In this document: positions 37,801-46,400 of the stretch, piece by piece
Position numbering within the stretch: the stretch's first letter is position 1
Layout of the letters: every line of letters begins with the position of its first letter
Assembly: GCA_030062745.1 (NCBI GenBank)
Contig: CP099839.1
Location: forward strand, 36,489,293 to 36,553,292
DNA length: 64,000 bases
Direction: 5' to 3'
From: Capitulum mitella
Lineage: Eukaryota > Arthropoda > Thecostraca > Pollicipedomorpha > Pollicipedidae
Program-made: the position numbers and the translations under genes
The notes under the pieces: generated by a model
The model's database searches: none
Told to the model about the DNA's origin: nothing
The model's input: only the letters and a program-made list of their open reading frames with translations

Positions 37801-40800
37801 ACTCTTCATATGCGAATACCGCCCTACCTTCGCGCTAGCCTATTTAAACGGGGGTGTAAATTGCGAGAAAGGGGGACATAGCAACGAGGCAAGCATAAGC
37901 CTGGCATCGCATGGCTGGGACACGAACAAACAAGGAGAATTCTGGGGCAGTTTGCACACTGTGCACACAATCCCGTTCAATTCGCAGCCTGTCGCCAGGT
38001 AATGAGCATGGTCCGCAGCTACGACCCTAAAAGTCGCCACCTAGCGAGACATTTAAATGCAAAGTATGCTGAAGCGTGACTACGATGAAATTATTCCGTT
38101 TCGAAAAGGATTAAAACCGCGCCCAACCGGCACCCTGACATGGTCGGCCGGAGCCCCGGGGGATTTCGACGACCCCTCTCTATCTTGCGAACGGAACGCC
38201 GGAGAAAAACGAGTCTTATAACATCGGAAAACTCGTCATGAATACGTTCAAAGAGCTCAGAATGCTCGGAAACGCTCGAACAATCATTCAACTTTTTGCT
38301 CTACATATGTAGAAAAAAGGAATTCGTAAGAAGAGCTCTGGCTCCGCTCCTGATAAAGCTAGAGCAATTCTGAGATGCCAATGAGATGCTCATAAAGTTT
38401 ATATTACGGTGACATATAATCTGGAGCATGTTTCTTATCACATATTGCATAGTGACCTGATAAAATGTCGTTTTTATTTCGCTATATTTGCAAGGTTTTT
38501 AAACGTCGCTGGCGAGTTGTCTATGTATGCTTCGAAAACGGTAGAAATGATTTGTACGAGCATTTTGTTAAATATCAACAGACTAGAACGCCAATGGTGC
38601 GACGTGACCTGACCTGACCCCGTGACCTGACTTAACATTCAGCCGTTTTCTTTGCTTTATTTCGTGTTCAGTCGAGGGTCAATAGCAATGCAAACAAAAG
38701 GACAAGCAGTATCTTTGGAATGAAACTCCTTGAGTTCCACAACCGTGGTCATAAGGTCATAAGGTGTTACATAAGGTTAGTCATAAGACCTGACCTGAAG
38801 TAGGATCATGACCAGATTAGAAGTTCGCTTGTATTTCATTTCCATGTCTCATGAAATGAGCTAGAGAGATAAAGCTGGACATCTCGATATGAACTCAGTT
38901 TCTACCACGGTGACCTCGCTTGACCTCAGGTGACCTAAGGACATTTCACAGCATGGAAGCGTCTTGGTGCAATTTTGGATTGCAAAATCGGCTTCGGCGC
39001 CTATCTTTACAGCAAGGATTACCAAAACGGGATTTTAGACGCTTTTTTCCAGTTGAACCCAAATGTGGCCTGACCTGAACTCATGACCCATCATCTGGGT
39101 CAACATTATTTATCGCGCTTAGTGACTTCCTTGGCCCAGGAATGCATTCCAGCTTTGACCACGGTGACCCCTCATGACTTCAGGAGGCCTAAGATCTTTT
39201 CTTAGCTTGGAAGCGTCCTGATGCAACTCTGGGATGCGAAATCGACTTCATTGTCTATTTTTACCTCAGGGATCATTGGAACGGGGTTTTGGACTCCTGG
39301 CTAAAACTCACCTAAAATAAAGACTCACCTTAACCCTATTCCCGGAGGGCTAGACGGTATGGACGATTCCCGGCAGGGGGTGGATTCGGCCCCCCTGAAA
39401 TCTCGAGAACTACTCGTCCGATTTCATCGCAACAAACGGCAATCGATTTGCCGTGCGGGAACTACATTTTTGTAAAAAGAAATTTCCAAGATTTTGGAAG
39501 GTATGCATACAGGGGGGGGCAAAAATGTCAAAATGGGGGGTACTTTTGGACTTCTTATAACTCCGTTGTTTATGGACCGATTTCGATGAAACTGGCATGA
39601 ATCGAGAGATTATGGATAGGGCTTTTACCATGGGTACACAGATCTGAAATTTTGAGAAAATTCATGGGCGTTCACAGGGTTTTAAAAATAGGAGGATTAG
39701 TTTTCTAACAACTGAATGAATAAAAAAGACAAAAACACTTTTAGCTTCTGCTAGTCATGCTATACTAAAGAAGTAAAAATCGCATTACAATGTATGCATA
39801 ATGTTAGCATAGGCGGTGCCAGGGACATGAAAAGGGGGAACTGTCATGGTCACATGTTCTTCAGATCAACTTGTGACCTTTGACCTTAAATGACCTCCAG
39901 TGACTTTGGGGTCACTTGGACTGATCTTGTGCGCATTTAATATTATCTGTAAACGTTTTCAATCATTTGAATTCACTCCATTTCAAAAATTTCATTTTAT
40001 GGCTACTGCGATATAGGGTATGCGCATTGACATTTTCGGCCATAGCTCCGTGATCCGACCTGATATCAAGCTGAAAATTGATACACAAGTAGAGGGCACC
40101 AATCTACGTCATATATATTCCGGGTTTGGCATTTGAAAAAACGGTGCCGAAATTATTGCAGTAAACAAATGTTGGCTTTTGACCCTGACCTGACCTTGTA
40201 ATATGGCCTCAGATAAACAAAACTACAGGTGCACATTGACTAGCTATTTAGCTATACATTCATATAAAGTTTTAAGTTCTATCTTAAAAACTCTGTTTTG
40301 GCAAACATTTTTCTTTTACCCTCAACATGGCCAAAAATGGCCTGAGGTACCTCCCAAAAGCGTTGCCTGGCTCCGCTCGTGAGCAAAGTAGAATCTTGAA
40401 ATTTTCTCATGGCGCGTAGAAAGAAAAGCTAGGAAAAGTGACCAAGTTTCGTGAAGCTGCGTTAAAAAGCTTGGAATTGGCAAGCAAAAAACCCGAGGGG
40501 GCGGATTCAGCCCCCCTGCCGGGAATAGGGTTAAAACTCTCCTAAAAAAGACATCCTAAAACGTGGACTGACCTGGCCTCATGACCGTTAATGAAGGCCG
40601 ACACCATTTGTCGTGTTTAGTGACTGCCTTGGCCCAGGAATGCATTTCAGGCACCAGCAAGCCGAAGAAACGGCTCAGACCCGTTAAGAACAGGGAAATG
40701 GGCCTGAAATGGAGCTGACCTCAGGTAACTGACCTCGACCTTGACAACAAATTCGGGAAAACGCAATTCTTAGGAATGTCGATCACTGTGAAAGTTTTCG

Positions 40801-42093
40801 GTCGATGGATTGTGCGGCATGGTTTAAAGAAACTTTAAAAAAAATCGGAGGTTAGCCTCTTCTACGTGACCTAGGCAGAGACGCAGCCAAACGGGCCATG
40901 GGAGCCATGGCCCCCTGAGCCAAGCGGTCTTCGCTAGATATATAGCGATTTTGCAGGAAGACGTAATAGCGACCAGAAATATACGTTGGAAAAGCAAACA
41001 TTATATGTTTTCCTGTGCGTTAAATATGAGGTAAGTTATCTAAAATTGTTGCTTTTTCTTATTAATTTCGTCATACGCCAGTGGCATATGACCAAATTTG
41101 ACATTTGCCGTCTCCCGAGGGGGGGGGAATGTCAAGGTGAGGAAAATCCTGGCTACGAACCTGGACCTAGGTCAGCGACCTGACATGACCTGAAGTTGAA
41201 AATTCCGCAGGACATGCACAAAAGATATAAGAAAAGGTGCTGAAAAATTCGGCGCGCTGGGCGCTAATTTTTTGTTATCACCAGAAGTCCTAGGAGGTGT
41301 CAGAACGCCCCCCCCCCCCCGTTGGTCGAGGGTTAAAGGGCCTAAAGTTCCACCTGTCCACTATACCAAACTAGTTTCCCTCGTAGACACACCGTTTTCT
41401 GTCGTTCATGTCCTCGGATGTCGATGCCTAATTTATGTTGGATGTTAAGATGATTATCGTCGGCTATCCCGCACTGTTCCAAAATCAAGCATAAAAAGAA
41501 CAAGGAAATTGAAAAGCGTGTCTATGAAAGGGCACGAAAATGTAAAGCAATGATGTTAAGGGAGTGGAAAAAGAAAGGGATAGAGAGAGGGGGTAAATAG
41601 GGAGAGAAAAAAAAAGATAAAGGAGACAAAGAAACCGAGTCATACACAGTGGGTCAAGTTACGATCTTGTAATTCTGCTCATCTGGCGAGATTTGTGTCG
41701 AGTGGAATGCAGACTGGCTATTATTCTTACCAGAGAGCCAGCAGTTCTCTAAACATCACCAGTGGGCTTTTCTTTTCTTTTTCTTTTTTTTCTTTCTTTT
41801 CTTTTTCTTTTCTTTCTTTTTTTTCTTTTTTTCTTCTTTTCTTTTTCTTCCCTACATTTCCCTATTTATATTCCCTACATACCCCCTAGTTCTTTTCCCC
41901 TACATGGCCTTTCCAACGTGCAAGTATGTATGGATGTGTGAGGCGGGGGTGACCGCCGCTTTCCCACGGTGTTCATGCAACATGTTTTTTAATTCATTCG
42001 TTCAGGACCGGCGTGGAGGTTGAGGAGCCTCTCCCTGGAGAGAGGATTCTGCAGCTGGATGGAGAGGGCGACCGCAGGACCTCATACATCTGA
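25796..42093 (+). CDS. single-pass type I membrane protein with CUB-like ectodomain (11 exons)
   Basis: Exons read from splice signals: 25796-25847, 27087-27268, 27703-27952, 29947-30144, 30490-30648, 31139-31400, 31772-31970, 32502-32626, 32882-33008, 33137-33659, 42006-42093. Junction phases agree throughout, giving about 721 residues once one base missing in a Gly repeat near 33430 is allowed for. Order of parts: signal peptide (1-17); Cys-rich segment (18-78); CUB-like beta-sandwich regions (about 79-161 and 162-280, the latter without the usual cysteines); Thr/Pro-rich stalk (about 286-318); juxtamembrane domain (about 320-434); one membrane helix (about 446-470) followed by CNCNRKSRKK; an acidic, then Gly-rich, cytoplasmic tail ending TSYI, which fits a class I PDZ ligand. 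At least seven N-glycosylation sequons (NCS, NAS, NIT twice, NIS, NRS, NAT) lie before the helix and none was noted after it. This suggests a surface receptor or adhesion protein. I do not recognise a named family. The CUB assignment is by pattern only. The gene converges on the ABCG8-like gene. Confidence 0.82.
25897..26410 (+). repeat. diverged 42-bp minisatellite in intron 1
   Basis: Recurring gaGCTCC.GCTGAG(A/G)..GGGAGTTC motifs near 25899, 25944, 26027, 26063, 26105, 26336 and 26385. The hAT MITE at 26139-26315 splits the array. Confidence 0.6.
26131..26323 (+). mobile_element. 177-bp hAT-type MITE with intact 8-bp target duplication
   Basis: The direct repeat CTTTGTTG at 26131-26138 and 26316-26323 flanks 26139-26315. 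The ends are inverse: CACCGGCGCAGCCA on the left and TGGCTGCGCCCCTG on the right. Eight-base duplications and CAGGGGCG-type ends define the hAT superfamily. It is inserted in a minisatellite in intron 1 of the membrane protein gene. Confidence 0.85.
27087..27268 (+). CDS. membrane protein exon 2: Cys-rich N-terminal segment
   Basis: Acceptor cccgcag|gatgg and donor ttcg|gtaagc give 182 nt, entering in phase 1 and leaving in phase 0. This is what joins exon 1 to exon 3; without it the two do not share a frame. Residues 18-78 contain five cysteines and sequons NCS and NAS, consistent with a disulphide-bonded secreted segment. There is a stop-free reading only in this frame. Confidence 0.78.
27703..27952 (+). 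CDS. membrane protein exon 3: first CUB-like region
   Basis: Residues 79-161. The pattern of alternating hydrophobic strands (SILRLRLDDG, ESLVVTDGD, ALTVEYKLASQTG, SLQLTVVAYN), with an aromatic-containing WVTSSG turn, resembles a CUB beta-sandwich. Acceptor cgtcctcag|tcg and donor gaga|gtgagt are good. Third codon positions are strongly GC-biased, unlike the neighbouring intron. Confidence 0.83.
28015..28205 (+). repeat. GA-rich purine tract
   Basis: GAGAGGGA-type repeats for nearly 200 bp starting about 60 bp after the exon 3 donor of the membrane protein gene. Confidence 0.85.
29200..29290 (+). repeat. ATCT/CTAA tetranucleotide-like tract
   Basis: Interspersed ACTATCTA and CATCTAAA units in the intron between exons 3 and 4 of the membrane protein gene. 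Confidence 0.6.
29947..30144 (+). CDS. membrane protein exon 4: second CUB-like region, first half
   Basis: Residues 162-227, beginning TRETVTLHGLTGVLTAPEQT. It carries two NIT sequons and the segment ASVDVVVIGYG, matching the middle strands of a CUB fold. Acceptor ctcggcag|cccg and donor tacg|gtgagt are canonical. The phase fits exons 3 and 5. Confidence 0.86.
30490..30648 (+). CDS. membrane protein exon 5: second CUB-like region, second half
   Basis: Residues 228-280. The segments GILLTGKFPSKKYHIRGG, AFVYFLSRNH and FNISYVAKG correspond to the closing strands of a CUB-like domain, ending in the typical F-x-I-x-Y pattern with a sequon. Acceptor gctacag|ggcg; donor aagg|gtgaga. Confidence 0.85.
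31139..31400 (+). CDS. membrane protein exon 6: Thr-rich stalk and start of juxtamembrane domain
   Basis: Residues 281-367. A Thr/Pro-rich stretch (TTTTAFTEIKGTTTTMPTTT) looks like an O-glycosylated stalk. It is followed by LPFDLPVYITGTDP and a helical-looking segment with sequons NRST and NATN. The acceptor (cgcaag|gaaag) has a poor pyrimidine tract, so the 5' edge is less sure. The donor gtgca|gtaagc is good. Confidence 0.82.
31772..31970 (+). CDS. membrane protein exon 7: juxtamembrane ectodomain
   Basis: Residues 368-434, including CDYVSGWVRPDPNC, the strand CFRVHWFVEMLTIDG, and the helix ADLRSVILEHNEEINDALG. The two cysteines could form a disulphide. A helix/strand domain of about 110 residues just outside the membrane recalls SEA-type domains in position and size, but no SEA cleavage motif is visible. 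Confidence 0.85.
32502..32626 (+). CDS. membrane protein exon 8: transmembrane helix
   Basis: Residues 435-475. RWWWGVTGVIVPVTLVVFAV is an unambiguous membrane helix, followed by IMCNCNRKSRKK, a positively charged stop-transfer segment with possible palmitoylated cysteines. I chose the acceptor ctcgcacag|gtg for its pyrimidine tract. A second in-frame acceptor at 32411 would add 30 residues (see findings). Confidence 0.85.
32882..33008 (+). CDS. membrane protein exon 9: acidic cytoplasmic segment
   Basis: Residues 476-518. It is rich in Lys, Asp and Glu and ends HEISDDED, which resembles a casein kinase 2 acidic cluster. Acceptor aacgccag|gagc and donor gaagat|gtgagt. The phase joins exons 8 and 10. 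Confidence 0.82.
33137..33659 (+). CDS. membrane protein exon 10: Gly-rich cytoplasmic tail, apparent 1-nt frameshift
   Basis: Residues about 519-692. The exon opens IVSVVSDAFASLQRQFREAF, continues through a basic helix (LRSKLRRQELHARF) and a Pro/Ser segment, then enters a GGC/GAC repeat coding Gly and Asp (33376-33450). Beyond the repeat the conserved-looking frame (ELTEQLRLLNELQKTMKQEE, then KIYSMNEDG) is shifted by one base, and the original frame stops at 33506-33508. One extra G at about 33430 makes the whole exon open and the full CDS divisible by three. This could be an assembly error in a GC repeat, a polymorphism or a real lesion. Donor gg|gtgagc. Confidence 0.75.
35355..36566 (+). 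mobile_element. TTAA-flanked non-autonomous DNA transposon, copy A
   Basis: A 1204-bp element (35359-36562) between TTAA at 35355 and TTAA at 36563. It starts CCCTATTCCCGG and ends with its imperfect inverse, CCGGGAATAGAG. TTAA target sites with CCC-starting ends are the hallmark of piggyBac-type elements. There is no transposase frame, so it is non-autonomous. It lies in the last intron of the membrane protein gene and is similar along its whole length to copy B at 39.3 kb. The inner part (35838-36414) has its own hAT-like ends (CATAGGCGGTGCCAGG and the inverse of CAGGGGCGGAGCCAGG), so the family may be composite. Confidence 0.8.
39330..40534 (+). mobile_element. TTAA-flanked non-autonomous DNA transposon, copy B
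   Basis: A 1197-bp element (39334-40530) bounded by TTAA on both sides, with perfect 12-bp ends CCCTATTCCCGG and CCGGGAATAGGG. It is in the same orientation as copy A and colinear with it by eye, sharing landmarks such as ATTTCGATGAAACTG and GACATTTT. The subterminal GGGGGCGGATTC motif is repeated in inverse near both ends. It has no coding capacity. Confidence 0.82.
41768..41855 (+). repeat. TTTTC/TTTCT pyrimidine tract
   Basis: Almost pure C/T tract in the last intron, about 150 bp upstream of the final exon of the membrane protein gene, preceded at 41565-41635 by a purine-rich stretch. Confidence 0.85.
42006..42093 (+). CDS. membrane protein exon 11: C-terminus with PDZ-type ending
   Basis: Acceptor cattcgttcag|gaccgg. 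The phase matches the donor 8.3 kb upstream, giving G-TGVEVEEPLPGERILQLDGE, then GDRRTSYI and a TGA at 42091-42093. The exon has GC-rich codon use inside AT-rich DNA. The -Ser-Tyr-Ile end matches the class I PDZ-ligand pattern. The link to exon 10 is by phase, composition and strand only, so it is less certain than the others. Confidence 0.65.
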
Positions 42094-43296
42094 TCGGCCC
42101 AGAAACATCCGGACGTGACGAAGAGCGTCGGCTGTATGGTGGTGTTGCAACAGTGACCGCAAAAATAGACAAACTTATTACTCATTTACTCTGCCAAAGA
42201 CCATGAGGAGGCGTTCAAAAATGGTGTGATGGGAATTGCCTCGGAGAGAAGATTTTGAGATCAGGGCAAAAATCCGGAGGAAAAAGTAATGTATTTCTTA
42301 TTTTTTTTTATTGAGAATCAGCAACGTCTTCCTCATAACAGAAAACATTTATGGGATTTGGGATAGACAATTTTGACTGCATAATTTATAGCACATCAAA
42401 TGCACGCATTCGATGTGTCGATTATATTCAAGTTTCGTATGTACGCACCATCGCCACAGTCCGAACTGCTTATTTAACCGTTTGTCATCTTCCATTGTTC
42501 CTTGAGATTAGCATGACGTTACAATGAAATACTTTCAAGTGTCGCATTGGTAAATATGTGTCCAAGAACTGTATAAATCAAAGCCAACTTTTAGTTTATT
42601 TTCACTGGTCCAGAATTTGACCATCATTTCTGGTCCAGTAAAGCAAACGAGGACTTTGCAAGCAATGAATCGAGGTTGTTCCATTCATGGAAATGAGGAA
42701 TATTCCGAAAAACGAAGATCGTGAATGTCTTACGCGTTTATGGTAAAAGAAATGGTACATAATACAGTTGAAAAAAACAAAATAGACCTTTTCACGTACG
42801 CAGATACAGGCAGCTAAAACTCACTAAATCTTCACAAACCATAAACACTACAGTTAAACGTTTCAGGATTTTCCCAAGAGAGGGGAAACGGCATATCGAC
42901 CTTCGCCGCACGAACTTATGTTTTTGGTAAGGGATATCATTCTGCCATATCACCACCTTCATTGGCTTCGGCGTGGGTAGCAAGCGAATAAATCCTAGAA
43001 TAATATAAAGAAAAACTGTCGCCGACCCTGTACACTATTAAAAAAGATGCTGCACAAGGAACCACATCTCCCGCAGCCAGCGCACAACAGCAACAAGGTC
43101 TTCTGTTAGATCTCACGTACATGTTCTATTGTGATGTATATGCAAAATTGCGTTGAAACGTTGACGGAGTCTTAACAAACTGACAACGCCATTTTCCGCC
43201 AACTTTTCCTGTAACACAACTACATAAATACTACGCTCAAATAGTGGCAGACGCAGAGGTGAAGTCCTAAGATCATCGTTGCAGGTGCTGACGCTA
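42094..43296. other. convergent intergenic region
   Basis: 1.2 kb between the stop codons of the membrane protein gene and the ABCG8-like gene. It should hold both 3' untranslated regions. AATAAA occurs on the plus strand near 42987 and on the minus strand at 42600-42595. If both are used, the transcripts overlap by several hundred bases. No other gene is visible. Confidence 0.5.
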
Positions 43297-43486
43297 TCAC
43301 TCCCTGAACTTGCTCTTGATGAAGTTTGGGAGGGGCATGCTGTATGCGATGACGTTCAGAAGAACAAGGCCCGCGACGAAGGCGAACGTCCAGGCGAAGT
43401 TCCAATACAAGTGCAGATCGTCCACCGGATTCTTGAGATTGCCCAGGTTATATCTCTCTTGCAAGTAATGGGTTCCATTCAGATAT
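43297..43486 (-). CDS. ABCG8-like exon 13: membrane helix 6 and stop
   Basis: Residues 627-689: YLNGTHYLQERYNLGNLKN, then WNFAWTFAFVAGLVLLNVIA as the sixth helix and a short cytosolic end FIKSKFRE before TGA at 43299-43297. It contains a further sequon (NGT). Acceptor gcttttcag|atat. A possible AATAAA on the minus strand lies at 42600-42595. Confidence 0.92.
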
Positions 43487-46400
43487 CTGAAAAGCAGCAT
43501 AATTACGCCAATTAAGAAAAAAACGTTGGGCGTCAGTTTAAGTGAGGCGACGGATCTAATTTTATAAAATGCAGTTCGGAACAGCGCTATGATCCAAAAC
43601 GCTACAGCCAGTTACCACGATACGAAATTGTTCATGGCCCGCACAGTTAATCAGGTCGAACCCCTGAAAGAACAGTCATCTTTACGAAGGCACATGCAAC
43701 TATTTTTGATGTGCATACTCGGCAAACAGTTGCGATAATTCCCTTTATCGGGACAAGTTATAAACGTCTCTTAGACGTACGTAGCCTCCTTGAGTAGATC
43801 TTGCTACTGGCGTGACTAGGTTCACTGACCTGCAGCCGTATTGAGCGTTGTTGCTTATGCAGTTGATCTGAGCAGTGGCGTTTCTGGACGGTAGTGCCAC
43901 AAAGTTGTCGCGAAACATCTGCTCGTGCAGAAATGCGCTGGCGTAGCGGTGGATAATGACGTAGCTGACATAGTAAAGCCACTTTGGAAGACCGACGAGA
44001 GTCCTGAGATCCAAAAACACACATTAATTATGTGATGTGTGCTCAAAACTAGCGCAGATCGGAATAAATAGGCATTAATCCAACTGGGGTAGTCCATGCA
44101 ATGGACCGAACGAACGCACTCTTCGCATAGAAATTGTTACAGCATTAAACTCTTTGGTCTATAAGTGCAATGGAGCACCCATACTTACTTCAGAGTACTG
44201 CTGCCGACGAGAATATATGTGACGGTGCAGTAGAAGCTGGCGATGGCGGCGGTGAAAGAAGACTTGCAGACCATTAGCAGCAGCATGGTCTGGTGCTCGA
44301 CAAAAGCGTAGCAAGCCCACAACACGGTGAAAAACAGAAACCACTGCCAGAGCGCGTCTGTAGTGGAATATCTGTCGCCAAGCCCCAGGCCCCTACAAAG
44401 AAGACAAACATCTCGTGATTCTTCTTGCAATGGAAGTCAGTCGTTCGGGAGGGCAGAGGGCGTAACGCACAAATCGTGTCGGAAACACTGCGCAGAAGAA
44501 GTGGTAAAACTGAGGAGGCGAAATCGACGAATGCATTTCATTCAAGATAACGGAAATGCGAGGAAATTAGCTGGGCAACAGATCTCCTGGAACCGAATAG
44601 CTGATAATATTTCTGATGTGAAGAGTTACCCGCTTACCAAAAGATGATGGACGCCCCAGCGCATACGGAGAGTGCCGAAAGTGGTAGCGAGCTGAGCGTC
44701 TGGCAGAAGACGAAGGAGGCGCCGCTGTAGACGCCCTCTCTGGACTCCTGGTAGTACCGCGTACGGAACGTACCGACTGAAACAGTCCCAAGGCTCGTTC
44801 GCCTTTAGAAGGTCTGACCGAAAACTACGAGGTGGGTGTCTGCAGTGCATTAAGCGTAACGTCTCGACTTCGTTGGAAGGCATGACGTTTGAAGATTCAG
44901 TTACTGAAGTGCTGGCCGCCAGGTACCATATGCTTCCATGGATATCCATATTCACACAGTCAAAGAACCATGGCACCATAAACCACGGCCTTGAGACGAA
45001 GCGTAGGTCCAAGCACTACATGAAAAACCAGACGATTCTGACCTTTCCTGACATAACTGTTTGGGTTCTCTGGAATATCAGACAGTTTTCGTTCTAATGT
45101 CCGAGATAAAACGGCGACCATTAGGCAAGTGAACAGAAAGATGCCGGAACTCATATCCCCCCAAGTAGTCAAGCATGAAACAGCATCACCCACATGTTGC
45201 TGCCGTGATAACGATGGAGAGCAGGGACACTCCGGCCAGGCAGTTGAAGATGAGGCCAGTTCTTGTCACCAGGGACTGCTGGGTAGCCTGCAGAACCACC
45301 ACAGGGTCAACAGTTTGAACAGGCAGTCATTTAAGTTGATATTGCATTTCCGAAACATTTGCGTAATCTTTGCTCACGTTCCATGTTTAATACCAAATTT
45401 ATGAGAGCGTTTGGCTTTGGATCGGCCATTTCGGTTCTGCAGTAGCAGTTTCCGATAGATCACGCCACCAATATGAGCCAGCTTCAGAACCTGCAACGGG
45501 AAGTAGAAGTTCCACAAGATGAAGAAGAATATGGGCAGTAGGAACAGCTTGAGTCCCAGCATCTTCAACCCACTTCGTCTGAAGTTGAATATCGAGTCGC
45601 ACGTTCTCCTGCAGACAGACAGAAAATCAACCGTCTAACGACGAGAATGGCCAGCCGCGCCTCAGCATAGAAACTGATAATTATCCCTTACTACTCGGAA
45701 AGTGATACTCTCAGCACAAATGCAAATGAGGAAGGAGGCATTTCGTTCTCGCTAAGCACAGCTGTCATCACACGACTCATTTTCACAAATGTTTCCGTCG
45801 ATGGCTCATGTCCTTGTATCCAGGGGCGGCGCTTTTGTTCTTTCAAAGGAATTATCCTACTCCCCATAGCGACCGCTCGTCCCCGCCAAAGCAATCTGAT
45901 AGTGCAAGGTGGATCGTTTTCAAAAATTAGCGCTTCCAGCCAAGGTGTATGCTGTGCGCTCTTCTTCCGAAAATTTAAGTGAACTCCTATTCATATGCAG
46001 CGGAGCGTTTACAGAGTTTGGGGAAGCCATCTTTTTTACAAAGCCACAGGGCTAATGTTAAATTTTCAAAATTATATGGCAAAACTGCCCTGCAGACTCC
46101 CCCCCCGCCTTCCTCCGCTTCCATTGTCCCTGTTCCTGCTTTATTATGTTGCACATACCTCTGTATTCTAATCAAAATGTAGGCGCTTCCCCCCTCCCTC
46201 CCCCCCCTCTCTCTCTCTCTCTCTGCTGGTCCCTGCCCCGGCTCACCAGATGAGGCTCCACATGACGGCCGGGAAGGGTGCCCGGCCGTAAGCCGAGAGC
46301 GGCACCTTCAGCTGCATCGTGTCCGGCTCGATCTCTGGCGGCGCGTGTTTTCTGTACGGGCCGCCCTCGGAGCGGAACCGTTCCACCAGCGCCGCTATCT

